64,000 bases of DNA. It comes from Paenibacillus sp. FSL M7-0420 (GTDB taxonomy: Bacteria; Bacillota; Bacilli; Paenibacillales; Paenibacillaceae). The position numbers and the translations under genes are program-made. A model generated the notes under the pieces. That model worked only from the letters and a program-made list of their open reading frames with translations. It was not told the origin of the DNA and made no database searches. The DNA is taken from NCBI RefSeq assembly GCF_038002345.1, contig NZ_JBBOCJ010000001.1:1798001-1862000 (forward strand), written 5' to 3'. Below, piece by piece: positions 43,414 through 52,779 of this stretch (positions are counted from its first letter, which is position 1; the number at the start of each line of letters is the position of its first letter).

Positions 43414-43468
43414 TTGTAATGGCTGCATGGCTGTGCTACATTGTGTGAATGAATTGAAAACGATTCAC
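43414..43468 (+). promoter_or_regulatory. Promoter and overlapping palindromic operator of the tetR gene
   Basis: TTGTAA (43414-43419), 17 bp, TACATT (43437-43442); immediately downstream GTGAAT-N12-ATTCAC (43445-43468). The operator position over the start site fits autorepression by the TetR protein. Confidence 0.65.
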
Positions 43469-43489
43469 TCAGGCATGGAGGGCTTATAG

Positions 43490-44074
43490 ATGGAAGATAA
43501 GAAGGCAGAGATTTTCAGATGCGGTACCGAGCTGTTCAGCTCCAAGGGCTTCAAGGACACTAATGTGTCCGACATCACCAAGCTGTGCGGATATGCCGTA
43601 GGCACGTTCTATAATTATTACGCCTCCAAAGAGAAGCTGTTCATAGAGATCTACCTGCGGGAGAATGAGGAGCTGAAGCGGAGCATGATGGCTAAGGTCG
43701 ATGTGGATGATGAGCCAGCCAAGGTGCTTAAGCAGATGATGGAGCTTAATTACAGGGGGATGAATGAGCACCCTATCCTGAAGGAATGGTACAATAAAGC
43801 ACTCTTCAGCAAGCTGGAGAAGGAATTCTATGCCCATGGCGGGATAGAGGGGATTCATGAGATGATGAACAGCGGCATGCTGGAGCTAATCCGGCTCTGG
43901 AAGTCCAAGGGGAAAATCAGAACGGATCTTGCGGACGGGATGATTCTCGCTTTGTTCAACTCTATTCCGTATATCGACATTCACAAGGAAGAGATCGGGG
44001 CAAGCCATTTTCCGCAGCTTCTGGATTATATAGTGGAATTCATCATGAAAGGCTTGACGGATACGCAGCGCTGA
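43490..44074 (+). CDS. TetR/AcrR-family transcriptional regulator
   Basis: A 194-aa repressor-type protein: N-terminal HTH (about 8-50, TNVSDITKLCGYAVGTFYNYYASKEKLF), then a helical ligand domain. The start follows ATGGAGGGC. A palindrome over its own promoter suggests autoregulation. No efflux or enzyme target is adjacent; the AraC-type gene follows 78 bp later on the same strand. Confidence 0.9.
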   Translation: MEDKKAEIFRCGTELFSSKGFKDTNVSDITKLCGYAVGTFYNYYASKEKLFIEIYLRENEELKRSMMAKVDVDDEPAKVLKQMMELNYRGMNEHPILKEWYNKALFSKLEKEFYAHGGIEGIHEMMNSGMLELIRLWKSKGKIRTDLADGMILALFNSIPYIDIHKEEIGASHFPQLLDYIVEFIMKGLTDTQR

Positions 44075-44116
44075 TAATATAGCAAGACTGGAACGGTGCC
44101 GCATGCCGCTGTCTGC

Positions 44117-44122
44117 TATAAT
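44117..44122 (+). promoter_or_regulatory. Extended -10 box ahead of the AraC/GyrI-like gene
   Basis: TGCTATAAT with TG one base upstream; no good -35 is visible. Confidence 0.45.
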
Positions 44123-44151
44123 GTTTTCACCTATGTGGACCTGAAAGGCCG

Positions 44152-45051
44152 GTGGAGCAACTGAATTACAGCAGAGAGATCGGGCAGACGATTGATTATA
44201 TTGAGGAGCATCTCATGGACCCGCTGACAGCGGAGCAGATTGCGGCGTATGCGGGTTATTCGCTGTACCATTTCTGCCGGATGTTCAGCCAGTCGCAGGA
44301 TATGCCGGTCATGGAATATGTGCGCACCCGGAGATTGTCGCGGGCTGCCGTTGAATTGTTTAACGGGCGGAGAATTACGGAGATTGCGCTGGAATATGGC
44401 TTCGAGACACCCGGGGGCTTCGCCAAAGCCTTCCGCAAGACCTACGGCTACAGTCCCTCCCAGTATGCGGCGCGGATGAGCGGGTATCTGCGGGACAGGT
44501 TGGAGTATGAGATTAAGGCGTATATGGCAGAGCCGGTGAGGGTGGAGCGGCCTGCTTTTAACGTAGCGGGTTACGGGATTGAGACGAATGTGGAGGCGGG
44601 GAATGCTACGCAGGATGTCGCTTCTTTCTGGTATAACTATGAGGGCGATAATCTGGAGGATCAAATGTATGCGAAGCTGAATCCGCCGAAGCATGGGGAG
44701 GTCGGCTTATGTATACCGTCAGACGCTGGCGGTAATGCTGTGTATCTGCTGGGGGTTATAGTGGAGGACTTCAGTAAGGCCACTCCTGACATGCTTACGG
44801 CTGTTGTGCCTGCGGCACAGTATGCGGTATTTACGACACCACCGGTAGACGCTACCGATGAGGCGGGACCGGAGACTTTTGCCGAGGTGGTCAAGAGTAC
44901 CTGGAGATATATCTTCGAGGACTGGTTCCCAGGCAGCGGCTACATGCATGACGAAGATAAACTGAACTTTGAGTTCTACGACGAACGCTGTCACGCCCGC
45001 GTGGATTCCGTGATGGAGATTTATGTCCCTGTACGGGAGCGGGTATCATGA
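44152..45051 (+). CDS. AraC-family regulator with GyrI-like effector-binding domain
   Basis: A 299-aa protein: N-terminal double helix-turn-helix (about 1-105, QIAAYAGYSLYHFCRMF and EYGFETPGGFAKAFRKTYG), then a GyrI/SOUL-like effector domain (about 125-295). This plan is that of Rob/SoxS-like multidrug regulators. The GTG start at 44152 has only a weak AAAGG upstream; the ATG at 44133 reads into a stop. Confidence 0.88.
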   Translation: MEQLNYSREIGQTIDYIEEHLMDPLTAEQIAAYAGYSLYHFCRMFSQSQDMPVMEYVRTRRLSRAAVELFNGRRITEIALEYGFETPGGFAKAFRKTYGYSPSQYAARMSGYLRDRLEYEIKAYMAEPVRVERPAFNVAGYGIETNVEAGNATQDVASFWYNYEGDNLEDQMYAKLNPPKHGEVGLCIPSDAGGNAVYLLGVIVEDFSKATPDMLTAVVPAAQYAVFTTPPVDATDEAGPETFAEVVKSTWRYIFEDWFPGSGYMHDEDKLNFEFYDERCHARVDSVMEIYVPVRERVS

Positions 45052-45105
45052 AATCACTAACCGTTTAATTGTAATATGTGGAAAAATAGTATGAAGGAGC
45101 TAACC

Positions 45106-46038
45106 ATGGTCAAACAACGCAAGATTCTACTAACAGTAACCGTATTGTACACGCTGCTTGTGCTTTATTTTATGTTCTTTGCTTTTGGCAGAGGAGAGGC
45201 TTCGGATCATACCGTTTACACCTTTATTTTCATGCCTGAAAACTTCCTTTTGCTGCCGTCTCCGTCTGATCTTTTTCCTCCCACCCTGATGGATTTGGTG
45301 GGCTTCGGGAACACACTTGCGTTTGTTCCTTTCGGTATATTGATTCCATGGCTGTACCGGGTCAGCTTCGTCCGGTTCATCACCTTGTTCTTCATCGCGA
45401 TTCTTGTGCTTGAAACGCTTCAGGCCCTTACCTTCCTGGGCAGCTTCGATATCAATGATGCTCTTCAGAATTCGGTTGGTGCAGCCCTCGGTTTCGGGGC
45501 GTACAAGCTTGGCTTCCGTTACCGGAGCCTCGGGTGCAATCTGGCGGCAACGGCTATAGCGGGGTTGGTCCTTTTTATAGCTTTATGGGGACTAGGCGCA
45601 GCGGTAAACAAAATAATAACTAAAGTAGAGGGTCCGTTCACAGCGATCACGGAATGGACCGACACCTCGGGCAATTCATCCGCAGATAAACCGGACAGCA
45701 TTCAAATCAACGGACAGAAGATGCCGCTCCGCTATAACCTGTATGGCGCTGAAGACGGAGATTCCAGAACATTCACGTACAAGTCTGAGGGTCAGACGAC
45801 TTTCTGCTTCACTTTCGGAAACCCCGAACCCACAGATTATTCCGGTGAGATCAGTATTACCCGGGATGGCCAGGAATTCTTGAATTATACTGGAGATTTT
45901 CAGCGTACTAATCCTGAACAGTACCCTGTAGTATACGAGATGCCAGTTGAGCCGGGGCAAGAGCTGAAGATCACGATTAAGGACGAATTGAAAATATGGG
46001 ATGTCGGGTATAAAAAGATGCAGTATATTTGGAACTGA
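45106..46038 (+). CDS. VanZ-family membrane protein
   Basis: A 310-aa protein. The VanZ domain (about 1-170) has five hydrophobic segments with LVGFGNTLAFVPFGIL, ETLQALTF and DINDALQNSVGAALG, followed by an extracellular beta-rich tail (about 180-310). VanZ proteins are linked to low-level glycopeptide resistance, but most members are uncharacterised. ATG 45106 follows AAGGAGC; the longer frame from 45076 is unsupported. Confidence 0.87.
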   Translation: MVKQRKILLTVTVLYTLLVLYFMFFAFGRGEASDHTVYTFIFMPENFLLLPSPSDLFPPTLMDLVGFGNTLAFVPFGILIPWLYRVSFVRFITLFFIAILVLETLQALTFLGSFDINDALQNSVGAALGFGAYKLGFRYRSLGCNLAATAIAGLVLFIALWGLGAAVNKIITKVEGPFTAITEWTDTSGNSSADKPDSIQINGQKMPLRYNLYGAEDGDSRTFTYKSEGQTTFCFTFGNPEPTDYSGEISITRDGQEFLNYTGDFQRTNPEQYPVVYEMPVEPGQELKITIKDELKIWDVGYKKMQYIWN

Positions 46039-46076
46039 GTGCTTAATCTTCCATTAGGAGAGGATAGGTGACGGTT

Positions 46077-46682
46077 ATGAAAATGGCATTTGTTCTGTTC
46101 GACGGCATGACCAGCATGGATTTTGTGGGGTTCTATGAAGCGGTGAGCTGGGTGGCGATCCTGAAGGCGAAGGAGAACGTATCCTGGACCTTCTGCGCGA
46201 GCAAGGCGGAGGTGACGGATGACCGGGGACTGACGATGAAAGCCAATGAGGTATTGCCTGATCTGGGGACATTCGATCTGGTCTTCCTCCCGGGCGGCCA
46301 TGTGACCCGGACGCTCCGCTACAATGAGGACTTCATAAGCTGGATACGGACGGCAGAAGGCGCACGTTATAAGGTGGCGGTCTGCACGGGTGCATTGTTG
46401 TTAGGTGCGGCAGGATTCTTAGAGGGGAAAAAAGCGACCACGAACTCGTCTGCCTACGATTTGCTCGCCCCTTACTGCGGGGAAGTCATTAAAGCCCGGG
46501 TGGTCCGGGACGGTGATACCTTCACCGGAGGCGGAGTGACGGCTTCAATCGACCTTGGCCTGTACCTGATCGAGTGCTTAGTAAATACAGACACTGCGCG
46601 ACAGGTGCAACAAAAACTGGAGTACCCCTATTATCAGGCAGGTAACCTGAGCGATATTTACTATCCGTATGAAGAGGAATAA
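46077..46682 (+). CDS. DJ-1/PfpI-family protein
   Basis: A 201-aa class I glutamine-amidotransferase-like protein with the nucleophile elbow VAVCTGALLLGAAG (Cys) and the nearby LPGG. It is of the AraC-GATase-like branch without the HTH domain. Possible roles are deglycase, chaperone or isonitrile hydratase; the sequence does not decide. ATG 46077 follows GGTGA; GTG 46068 (AGGAGAGG upstream) would add three residues. Confidence 0.85.
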   Translation: MKMAFVLFDGMTSMDFVGFYEAVSWVAILKAKENVSWTFCASKAEVTDDRGLTMKANEVLPDLGTFDLVFLPGGHVTRTLRYNEDFISWIRTAEGARYKVAVCTGALLLGAAGFLEGKKATTNSSAYDLLAPYCGEVIKARVVRDGDTFTGGGVTASIDLGLYLIECLVNTDTARQVQQKLEYPYYQAGNLSDIYYPYEEE

Positions 46683-46694
46683 TGAGGGTTCAGC

Positions 46695-46732
46695 AAAAAA
46701 GGCAAGCCCCGTAGCAGGGGGTTGCCTTTTTT
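46695..46732. terminator. Bidirectional terminator
   Basis: AAAAAAGGCAAGCCCC-GTAG-CAGGGGGTTGCCTTTTTT: a strong GC stem with A and T runs on either side, between converging genes. Confidence 0.93.
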
Positions 46733-46740
46733 GCTGTCCG

Positions 46741-49155
46741 TTATTGCCCGGCTGCAGCGTCCAATTGAACCGCTACGTAGCTTCCCAGCTCAACCATGCC
46801 TGCACTATCCAGCTTGGCGGCATCGTGTTGCTTGATGACTTCGGCGGTTTTTTGCATCAGCTCCGAGCTGTCGGTATTGCCCAGAACGCGCAGAACTACC
46901 AGCGTCTCGCCTTTCTTCAGCTGTTCGGCCAGCTTGGTCTTGTAGGCTTCCAGGGAATCTACTTCAAGTCCTTGCGTCACGTAATAATCATAGGCATTGC
47001 TGGTGGCCTTGAACAGAGGCAGCTCATGGTCCAGCCAGTAGGCCTTGTCCATCACATACTCTACATCGGAGGCTGTAGCGTCATTGGAGTTATAGAGCAG
47101 ATAAGGAAGTCCGGTATTGGTGGCGTTATTGGTCGGGTCAACGTTGACCCATTCGTCGCCGATCTTCACCTTGTTCCAGGCGTGATTCACGCCGCTCATG
47201 GTTCCTGTGACGACCATCGAAGGGACCTGGACGAGATCCGAGAGCAGCTGGAAGGTATGGGCATAGCTCATGCATACGCCGACTTTTTTAACCAGTATGC
47301 CATAGGTATTGAAAGAATCGTTATACTTCGCATCTACTGTCTTGAACTCCTGCTCCATGGCATTCTCCAGAGCAGCATCGTCATAGGCGGTATTATCATT
47401 CAGATAATCGTAGATTGCCATCTGTTTCTCATCCGCGCTCATGCCTTCCTTGATCACAGCAGCGATTACTTTATCTGCCTCGGCAAGGATCTCCTTCTGC
47501 TTGGAGCGGATGGTCTCGGCAGAATCATCGTACTTCACAATCAGCGTCAGCTTCTCATAATCGTAGCCATAGCCGCGGAAGCCGAGAATGAGCGGGTTCT
47601 GGTAGACTACCTTCTCAATTACATCGACCAGGGTACGGGCATTCTGCGCCTCCGGGAAGGCTTGCAGCGAGATTTCGGTGTCGCCGTTCATCAGGGTCAA
47701 TGCGAGATATTCCTCCAGCGCAGAGTCGGCATGAATCAGGTCTGCCCGTATCGTGGTGCCCGGTACCGCCTGTTTGTTGCCTTCCTCTACCTTGCTCTTC
47801 GTATTCTCTTTTTGCTGGTCGATGACATTATCTCCAGGTTCACTGGCGTTCCCGTTATCGTTGTCGATGATGGTCGGTACGTCCGGTGCAGGCACATAAT
47901 CCGTGTTATTCTGCGGCTCCACATACCCGGGATTCGCTTTGTTGCTCTGGGTGGCGGCAAGACTGGAAATATCCGCTTCGGTCAACTGCGTAACCTGGAC
48001 ATATCCCTTAAGTGCAGTGCCTTGAATTGTGTATGGGACATCGGTTGGGCCGGAAGCCTTAAGAGTCACAGCTCCGGTGTCGTACATCACTGTTACTGAG
48101 GCTTTGGAGCCGTCAATGAACTGGACCGGAACGGTCTTGGGCAGCTCTTTGGCATTCTTGTACAATTTCAGGTTGATGTTATCCTCAGGAGCCACAGTGC
48201 GCGGCAGACGTTTGGATAACGCTACGGTATCTGCCGAACGGCTGAACCGGGATTCTTTGTCCCCCTGAACGGCAGTGACGTAATATTCCCCTTGGACATT
48301 ATTATTCTGTACGCTCGTAATCATCTCATCTACTACACCGAGCGCACCGCGTCCGTCCTTCATGAAATCGTTATACGAAGTGCCCTTCACGGTTGCAATC
48401 AGCAGCGGACGCTGATCCGCATAGCCCTGCTCGGCGCCGCTGAGCGGCTCATTGATGTTCTCCATTGTAATATGGGAGGCGCTGTAAATATTGTAGCTCT
48501 CCGCGCCCGGAACTTCATTCCACACCAGAGTCAGTCTTCCGTCAGGACTGATGTCGGCTTGCAGCGTCGGCGTGGGCAGATCCGATTTCACCGTAAACGG
48601 AATAATCACCGGCTGCTTCAGCAGAGTAGGCGACTTAGCATCCAGGTCATAGTTGAGCCGGATGTAGTAGACAGGCGCGTTCCCCCAGGAGCTGGCTCCG
48701 GTAGCGCGCAGGGAATCGGAGGGAAGGACGCCGAAGCCGAGCGGCTTGATGGAGTATACGCTTTTGCCGTCAACAAGCTGTGAATCCTCAAGGGTCCCGA
48801 CCTTACTCTCCGGCAGTGCCTTGATATCGGTATGTACGGATAACGTCTTGCCAATGGCTTCGGAGCCAAGATCGGTATTGAATCTGAAGATGAATTCCAT
48901 ATCCTGCTCCACATTATACATAGGCATGATGCCCGGACTGTGATCTGCTTCATCTGAATCATACTTCTGCTTCAGATCGTACACGGTCTGTGAAGCGTCC
49001 GGCGGAGGGTTCCCCGAAGTGTTCTTCGTCTCGGCAGTTGCCGTGGCGGCCGGGCTGGATGAAGGCGCTGGACTTCCTTCTTTGCTGCCCCCCATGCAGC
49101 CTGTCAGAATCACACACATGATGAGCAGCAGTATTGCCATTTGTTTCACTTTCAC
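46741..49155 (-). CDS. Transglutaminase-domain lipoprotein with FN3-like module
   Basis: An 804-aa lipoprotein: signal peptide with lipobox LTGC (about Cys19), Ser/Thr/Pro-rich spacer, beta-rich region, an FN3-like module (PTPTLQADISPDGRLTLVWN, about 185-280), a second linker, and a C-terminal transglutaminase-like domain. That domain has Cys in KKVGVCMSYAHTF, His in NHAWNKVKI and Asp in VNVDPTNNAT. It probably acts as a peptidase or crosslinker at the cell surface. GTG 49155 follows GGAGAGG; the upstream start at 49203 would spoil the signal peptide. Confidence 0.88.
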   Translation of the reverse strand: MKVKQMAILLLIMCVILTGCMGGSKEGSPAPSSSPAATATAETKNTSGNPPPDASQTVYDLKQKYDSDEADHSPGIMPMYNVEQDMEFIFRFNTDLGSEAIGKTLSVHTDIKALPESKVGTLEDSQLVDGKSVYSIKPLGFGVLPSDSLRATGASSWGNAPVYYIRLNYDLDAKSPTLLKQPVIIPFTVKSDLPTPTLQADISPDGRLTLVWNEVPGAESYNIYSASHITMENINEPLSGAEQGYADQRPLLIATVKGTSYNDFMKDGRGALGVVDEMITSVQNNNVQGEYYVTAVQGDKESRFSRSADTVALSKRLPRTVAPEDNINLKLYKNAKELPKTVPVQFIDGSKASVTVMYDTGAVTLKASGPTDVPYTIQGTALKGYVQVTQLTEADISSLAATQSNKANPGYVEPQNNTDYVPAPDVPTIIDNDNGNASEPGDNVIDQQKENTKSKVEEGNKQAVPGTTIRADLIHADSALEEYLALTLMNGDTEISLQAFPEAQNARTLVDVIEKVVYQNPLILGFRGYGYDYEKLTLIVKYDDSAETIRSKQKEILAEADKVIAAVIKEGMSADEKQMAIYDYLNDNTAYDDAALENAMEQEFKTVDAKYNDSFNTYGILVKKVGVCMSYAHTFQLLSDLVQVPSMVVTGTMSGVNHAWNKVKIGDEWVNVDPTNNATNTGLPYLLYNSNDATASDVEYVMDKAYWLDHELPLFKATSNAYDYYVTQGLEVDSLEAYKTKLAEQLKKGETLVVLRVLGNTDSSELMQKTAEVIKQHDAAKLDSAGMVELGSYVAVQLDAAAGQ

Positions 49156-49396
49156 TAACGTCCTCTCCCGTCTGGTTTCTGTATGAGAGTAATCATGGAC
49201 CATCCAGAATTACCCATTATAAATCACAGGAGATATATAACCCATTGGGATACTATTAAAACAAAATTGGGATAATTTATATTTAAGTATTTTTTGCAGC
49301 AGGGGATATGGGGGATGGGGCGCTGAGTATTGGCGGTGATTCATGTTATAATTCACTTACACGTAATCCGCTAGGAAGCGAAGGAGGCAGATCCAA

Positions 49397-49966
49397 GTGT
49401 CGAATCCGGATGAGCAGAGGCAGCATTCGTATCAGGATTGGTTGTCATGGGACGGTGTATGGGAATTAATTAACGGCAAAGCCTATAATATGTCTCCAAC
49501 GCCTACAGCCCTGCACCAGTATGTTATAGGAGAGCTATATTTTGCATTGCGTACGCACCTGGAAAATAAGAGCTGTCATGTGTTTGTCGCTCCGTTCGAT
49601 GTGTTCTTCAGCGAGGATGATTCTGCTGCAATGCCCGATCATGTCGTCCAGCCCGATCTGTCGGTGGTCTGCTCTAAGGATCAGATTACGAAGAATGGCT
49701 GTCACGGCGCGCCCACAATGATTATCGAAGTGTTATCTCCGTCAACGGCACTCAAGGACTTCAATGAGAAGTTCAATCTGTACCAGAAGTATGGCGTCCA
49801 GGAATATTGGATCGTCGATCCCGGCAACCGCACGGTTCATGTATATGCGCTGCAGGATGGCGTGTATCAGGTGAGGGACTTATTTTCGGAGCAGGATAGT
49901 GTGCGGTCGAATGTGTTTAAGGATTTTCAGCTGCCGCTGGGCAAATTGTTTGACCTCCAAATCTAA
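49397..49966 (+). CDS. Uma2-family (DUF820) restriction-endonuclease-fold protein
   Basis: A 189-aa protein with the Uma2 core: ELINGKAYNMSPTP, QPDLSVVC, MIIEVLSPST and YWIVDPGNRTV, matching the D-(E/D)-x-K-like nuclease fold. The family is abundant in cyanobacteria and scattered in Firmicutes; function unknown. GTG start after AAGGAGG; a TATAAT with upstream TG lies at 49347-49352. Type 2 repeat copy 2 begins 6 bp after its stop. Confidence 0.85.
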   Translation: MSNPDEQRQHSYQDWLSWDGVWELINGKAYNMSPTPTALHQYVIGELYFALRTHLENKSCHVFVAPFDVFFSEDDSAAMPDHVVQPDLSVVCSKDQITKNGCHGAPTMIIEVLSPSTALKDFNEKFNLYQKYGVQEYWIVDPGNRTVHVYALQDGVYQVRDLFSEQDSVRSNVFKDFQLPLGKLFDLQI

Positions 49967-49971
49967 TACAA

Positions 49972-50066
49972 CAAGTAGAAACGGCTTCGCCGTCCTCTTA
50001 AAGGACGGTACCGTTTCAGTGAGAAATAGAAGGATAAGTTATCATGTGCAACGTATAAATTCTTAT
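49972..50066 (-). repeat. Dispersed element type 2, copy 2 (95 bp, inverted)
   Basis: Read on the minus strand it repeats 36931-37025: ATAAGAATTTATACGTTGCAC, TTATCCTTCTATTTCTC, then GAAACGG...CCGTCCTTT AAGAGGACGG...CCGTTTC. About 10 differences in 95 bp by eye, several in the middle part. Confidence 0.85.
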
Positions 50067-50074
50067 ATTTTCAA

Positions 50075-50121
50075 AAACAAGCCGCAGCGTAATTGCACAT
50101 AGCAACTACACTGCGGCTTAT
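50075..50121 (-). terminator. Terminator of spoVR (minus strand)
   Basis: AAGCCGCAG (50079-50087) pairs with CTGCGGCTT (50111-50119); on the minus strand the stem is followed by GTTTTTG. Confidence 0.7.
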
Positions 50122-50142
50122 TGTGCGAAACCATACGTTTCT

Positions 50143-51540
50143 TTACATAAACTTCCGCTGCACCTTCTTGCCGTCATAGGTGAACATGGCGTTTTTGTCT
50201 TCCACAACGGTCTGCAGATGCACGGTCCGGCCCCAGAGGGCGTAGATATGCGGGAGCGTGCGCTCCAGATATTTCAGATCCAGCTCGATACTCTCATAGC
50301 GGTGGGCAATCAAGAGTTCGCCGTTCCGCTCATAATCGGCATCCTGGATGACGAGGTACGGGGAGCCGCCGTTCACCCGGGCCAGCACCAGCTGGTCGCG
50401 CACATTCTCCCACGCTTTATCGGTAATTTTCCATTCCGGTCCCTTTTTCTCGAATACATAGAGGTCCAGGTCGTTCACCAGCTCCTTCGACAGATAGCTG
50501 CGGATGAAGGAAATGTCGGAATCGAGCTCGCGCACCTCGAACATTTTGTCCCGGTCCCAGCGATTTTCGATGTCCTCGAAGATCTTCAGCCCCAGGTAGT
50601 ACGGATTCAGGCTCTGGCGGGAAGGCTGCACCACCGATGAATTTAGCTTGGCGTATTCGACAGTCTCTTCGGCAGTCAGGTCCAGCTCGCGCATAATCCG
50701 CTGATGCCAGTAGGAGGCCCAGCCTTCGTTCATGATCTTGGTCTCCATCTGCGGCCAGAAATAGAGCATCTCGTCATGCAGCATCGTCATGATGTCGCGC
50801 TGCCAGTCCTCCAGAGCAGTAGAGTATTGCTGGATGAACCAGACGATATCTTTTTCCGGCTCCGGGGGGAAGGTGCGTTTGCCGGCGGTTTCCGGCACTG
50901 GCGGGACGTCATCACTCTTTTCCAAATCCCACAGCTCACTGTAAGCATTAGCCGGTCCAGGCCCGCCGGGAGGGGAGTCCTTGCGCTCCTTCATCTTGGC
51001 TTCGAGCAGATGGGTCTTGCCCAGCTTGCGCGGCTGGATCAGGCTGGGATCGATATGCTCCTGGATCGCCAGCACGGAATCAATGAAGCTCTCTACGGTG
51101 TCTGTGCCATAGGTGACGGAGTAATCATTGATGCGGTCAGCGGTGGCGGACATGCTCTCGACCATATCCCGGTTAGACATGGAGAAGCGCATATTGTTCT
51201 TGAAGAAGTCGCAGTGCGCCAGCACATGCGCGACAATCAGCTTGTTCTGCACCAGGGAGTTGCCGTCCAGCAGGAAGGCGTAGCACGGGTTAGAGTTGAT
51301 GACCAGCTCATAAATTTTGCTCAGGCCAAAATCGTATTGAGCCTTCATTTTATGAAAAGTCTTGCCAAAGCTCCAGTGCCCGAACCGGGTAGGCATCCCG
51401 TACGCACCGAAGGTATAAATAATATCCGCCGGACATATCTCATAACGCATCGGATAAAAATCGAGCCCAAACCCGGAAGCAATCTCCGTGATCTCGGCAA
51501 TCGACCGCTCCAGCGCTTTAATCTCATCATCACCGGGCAT
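50143..51540 (-). CDS. spoVR: SpoVR-family protein
   Basis: A 465-aa protein of the SpoVR/YcgB family, required for normal spore cortex in B. subtilis. Family features include [53 protein letters not shown] and NEGWASYWH, with conserved His/Glu pairs suggesting a metal site. The start at 51540 ([13 protein letters not shown]) follows AAGGAGAG; the longer frame to 51747 is unsupported. The partner prkA lies 8 kb away and yhbH is not in the window. Confidence 0.94.
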   Translation of the reverse strand: MPGDDEIKALERSIAEITEIASGFGLDFYPMRYEICPADIIYTFGAYGMPTRFGHWSFGKTFHKMKAQYDFGLSKIYELVINSNPCYAFLLDGNSLVQNKLIVAHVLAHCDFFKNNMRFSMSNRDMVESMSATADRINDYSVTYGTDTVESFIDSVLAIQEHIDPSLIQPRKLGKTHLLEAKMKERKDSPPGGPGPANAYSELWDLEKSDDVPPVPETAGKRTFPPEPEKDIVWFIQQYSTALEDWQRDIMTMLHDEMLYFWPQMETKIMNEGWASYWHQRIMRELDLTAEETVEYAKLNSSVVQPSRQSLNPYYLGLKIFEDIENRWDRDKMFEVRELDSDISFIRSYLSKELVNDLDLYVFEKKGPEWKITDKAWENVRDQLVLARVNGGSPYLVIQDADYERNGELLIAHRYESIELDLKYLERTLPHIYALWGRTVHLQTVVEDKNAMFTYDGKKVQRKFM

Positions 51541-51634
51541 GCATCCATCTCTCCTTCCAGCTTGTGAACCGTTCTTCCTATGTATATGGGGGGAGGGGTG
51601 GGAGTATGATGGGCATGCCCAGCCCAAATATCCC

Positions 51635-52552
51635 TTATTCCGCTTCCGTATAGAACAGCTTAAGCAGAATATTCTGCGGATAATTTCCAAAGTGCTCCCC
51701 GAAGATGGTAAGTCCGCCTTTGTTTGTAGAATTCCCATCAATCCCAATCCTCAGCTTGATGAAGGGAGAGTCTTCGATCTTTAGCTCAGCGAGGGTGACC
51801 GATGATATTTTTTGACCATCTATTCCAGTATCCTTCTTGGTGACTCTTAAATGCTTCAAAAGTCCATACTGGCTTAGTTCGTTATCCCACCAGTTTGGTG
51901 TTAATTTCCCGCGCACATCTGAAAAATTACCCGGAGCCGTCCAGGTGCCTAAAAAAACATCGTTGATATAAAAGGCGATATCACTTGGCCAATTATTGTT
52001 GGACCCAGGAAACTCTGAAGATAGCTCCAAGGATAGCTCTAATAATTCTGCAGTAAAATTTCGGTTAAAATCATTCGGAATCATATATTCAACGAAGCCC
52101 TCCGCAAACCAAACTAAAGAAGCATCGATCCGGTCATTGGAGACGAAGGTCCGTTGATCATCTAACTTTCCGATTACTTTAGTCTGGCTGGCTAATCCAC
52201 AGGTAGGGGTGACTGAAAAGTTAGAATAGTATCCCAGCTTGATTTCATTCGTAATGACTTTAAAAGGAAGATGGAGCTTTTGGGGGAGGTTGAGGGCAAT
52301 ATGATCAACGGCAAGCACAAAACTCTTCTTTCTGTTATCGGTACCCTCCAGGTTGTCCTGGAGCTTAATGATCTTGGCGTCCTCCAGTAACCGGATATGG
52401 CGTGACACGATAGCTTTGCTTAAGTTTAGCTTTTTGGCGAGCTCACTGACAGTAAGCGGTGTATGTAACAGTAGTTTGAGAATCGAAGCTCTTGTGTCAG
52501 ATGCCAGTGCCTTTAGAACAGAAATACCATGATCATCGAGTTCTAAGAACAT
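51635..52552 (-). CDS. ArsR-type HTH regulator with large C-terminal sensor domain, divergent from GH2
   Basis: A 305-aa protein: N-terminal ArsR-like winged helix (about 10-80, [23 protein letters not shown]) and a beta-rich domain of about 210 residues containing [16 protein letters not shown], which looks like a carbohydrate-binding jelly-roll. Single-domain ArsR proteins are about 100 aa, so the C-terminal domain probably senses a sugar. The start at 52552 follows GGAGGT. It is transcribed divergently from the GH2-GH105 operon, with palindromes between them. Confidence 0.85.
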   Translation of the reverse strand: MFLELDDHGISVLKALASDTRASILKLLLHTPLTVSELAKKLNLSKAIVSRHIRLLEDAKIIKLQDNLEGTDNRKKSFVLAVDHIALNLPQKLHLPFKVITNEIKLGYYSNFSVTPTCGLASQTKVIGKLDDQRTFVSNDRIDASLVWFAEGFVEYMIPNDFNRNFTAELLELSLELSSEFPGSNNNWPSDIAFYINDVFLGTWTAPGNFSDVRGKLTPNWWDNELSQYGLLKHLRVTKKDTGIDGQKISSVTLAELKIEDSPFIKLRIGIDGNSTNKGGLTIFGEHFGNYPQNILLKLFYTEAE

Positions 52553-52564
52553 ATGGACCTCCAA

Positions 52565-52586
52565 TTGTTAACTTTTTGGTTTACAA
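52565..52586. promoter_or_regulatory. Operator-like inverted repeat beside the ArsR-type gene
   Basis: TTGTTAAC-TTTTTG-GTTTACAA (7 of 8 paired), 12 bp from the regulator start; it shares GTTAACTTTT with the operator at 52724. Confidence 0.55.
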
Positions 52587-52664
52587 TAAACGATCTGGTT
52601 AAGCGCTGGTTTTATTTAGTATACCACAAAGTTGAAAATCAGGAATAACGCTGATAGAGCCTTG

Positions 52665-52678
52665 AAAGAACGCTTTCA
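52665..52678. promoter_or_regulatory. cre-like site ahead of the GH2 operon
   Basis: AAAGAACGCTTTCA fits the cre consensus at all but the first two positions. Confidence 0.5.
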
Positions 52679-52723
52679 TCATGATAGTATTTGCTTGCTT
52701 GCGGGGGAGATTTATTGCGATAA

Positions 52724-52753
52724 CCACAAAGAAGTTAACTTTTATTGTTGTGG
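52724..52753. promoter_or_regulatory. Palindromic operator candidate ahead of GH2
   Basis: CCACAA at 52724 and TTGTGG at 52748 flank the perfect palindrome AAGTTAACTT (52732-52741). It lies 26 bp before the GH2 start, a good place for repression by the divergent ArsR-type regulator. Confidence 0.6.
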
Positions 52754-52779
52754 ACTACTAAGATAGGAGCTGAAGCTAG

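Noticed and set aside
46669..48099. 476-aa open frame on the plus strand
   Set aside because: It is fully antisense to the transglutaminase lipoprotein gene, starts inside the preceding gene, has no ribosome binding site and reads through a strong bidirectional terminator.
50704..51567. 287-aa plus-strand frame
   Set aside because: Antisense to spoVR, with no ribosome binding site or family resemblance.
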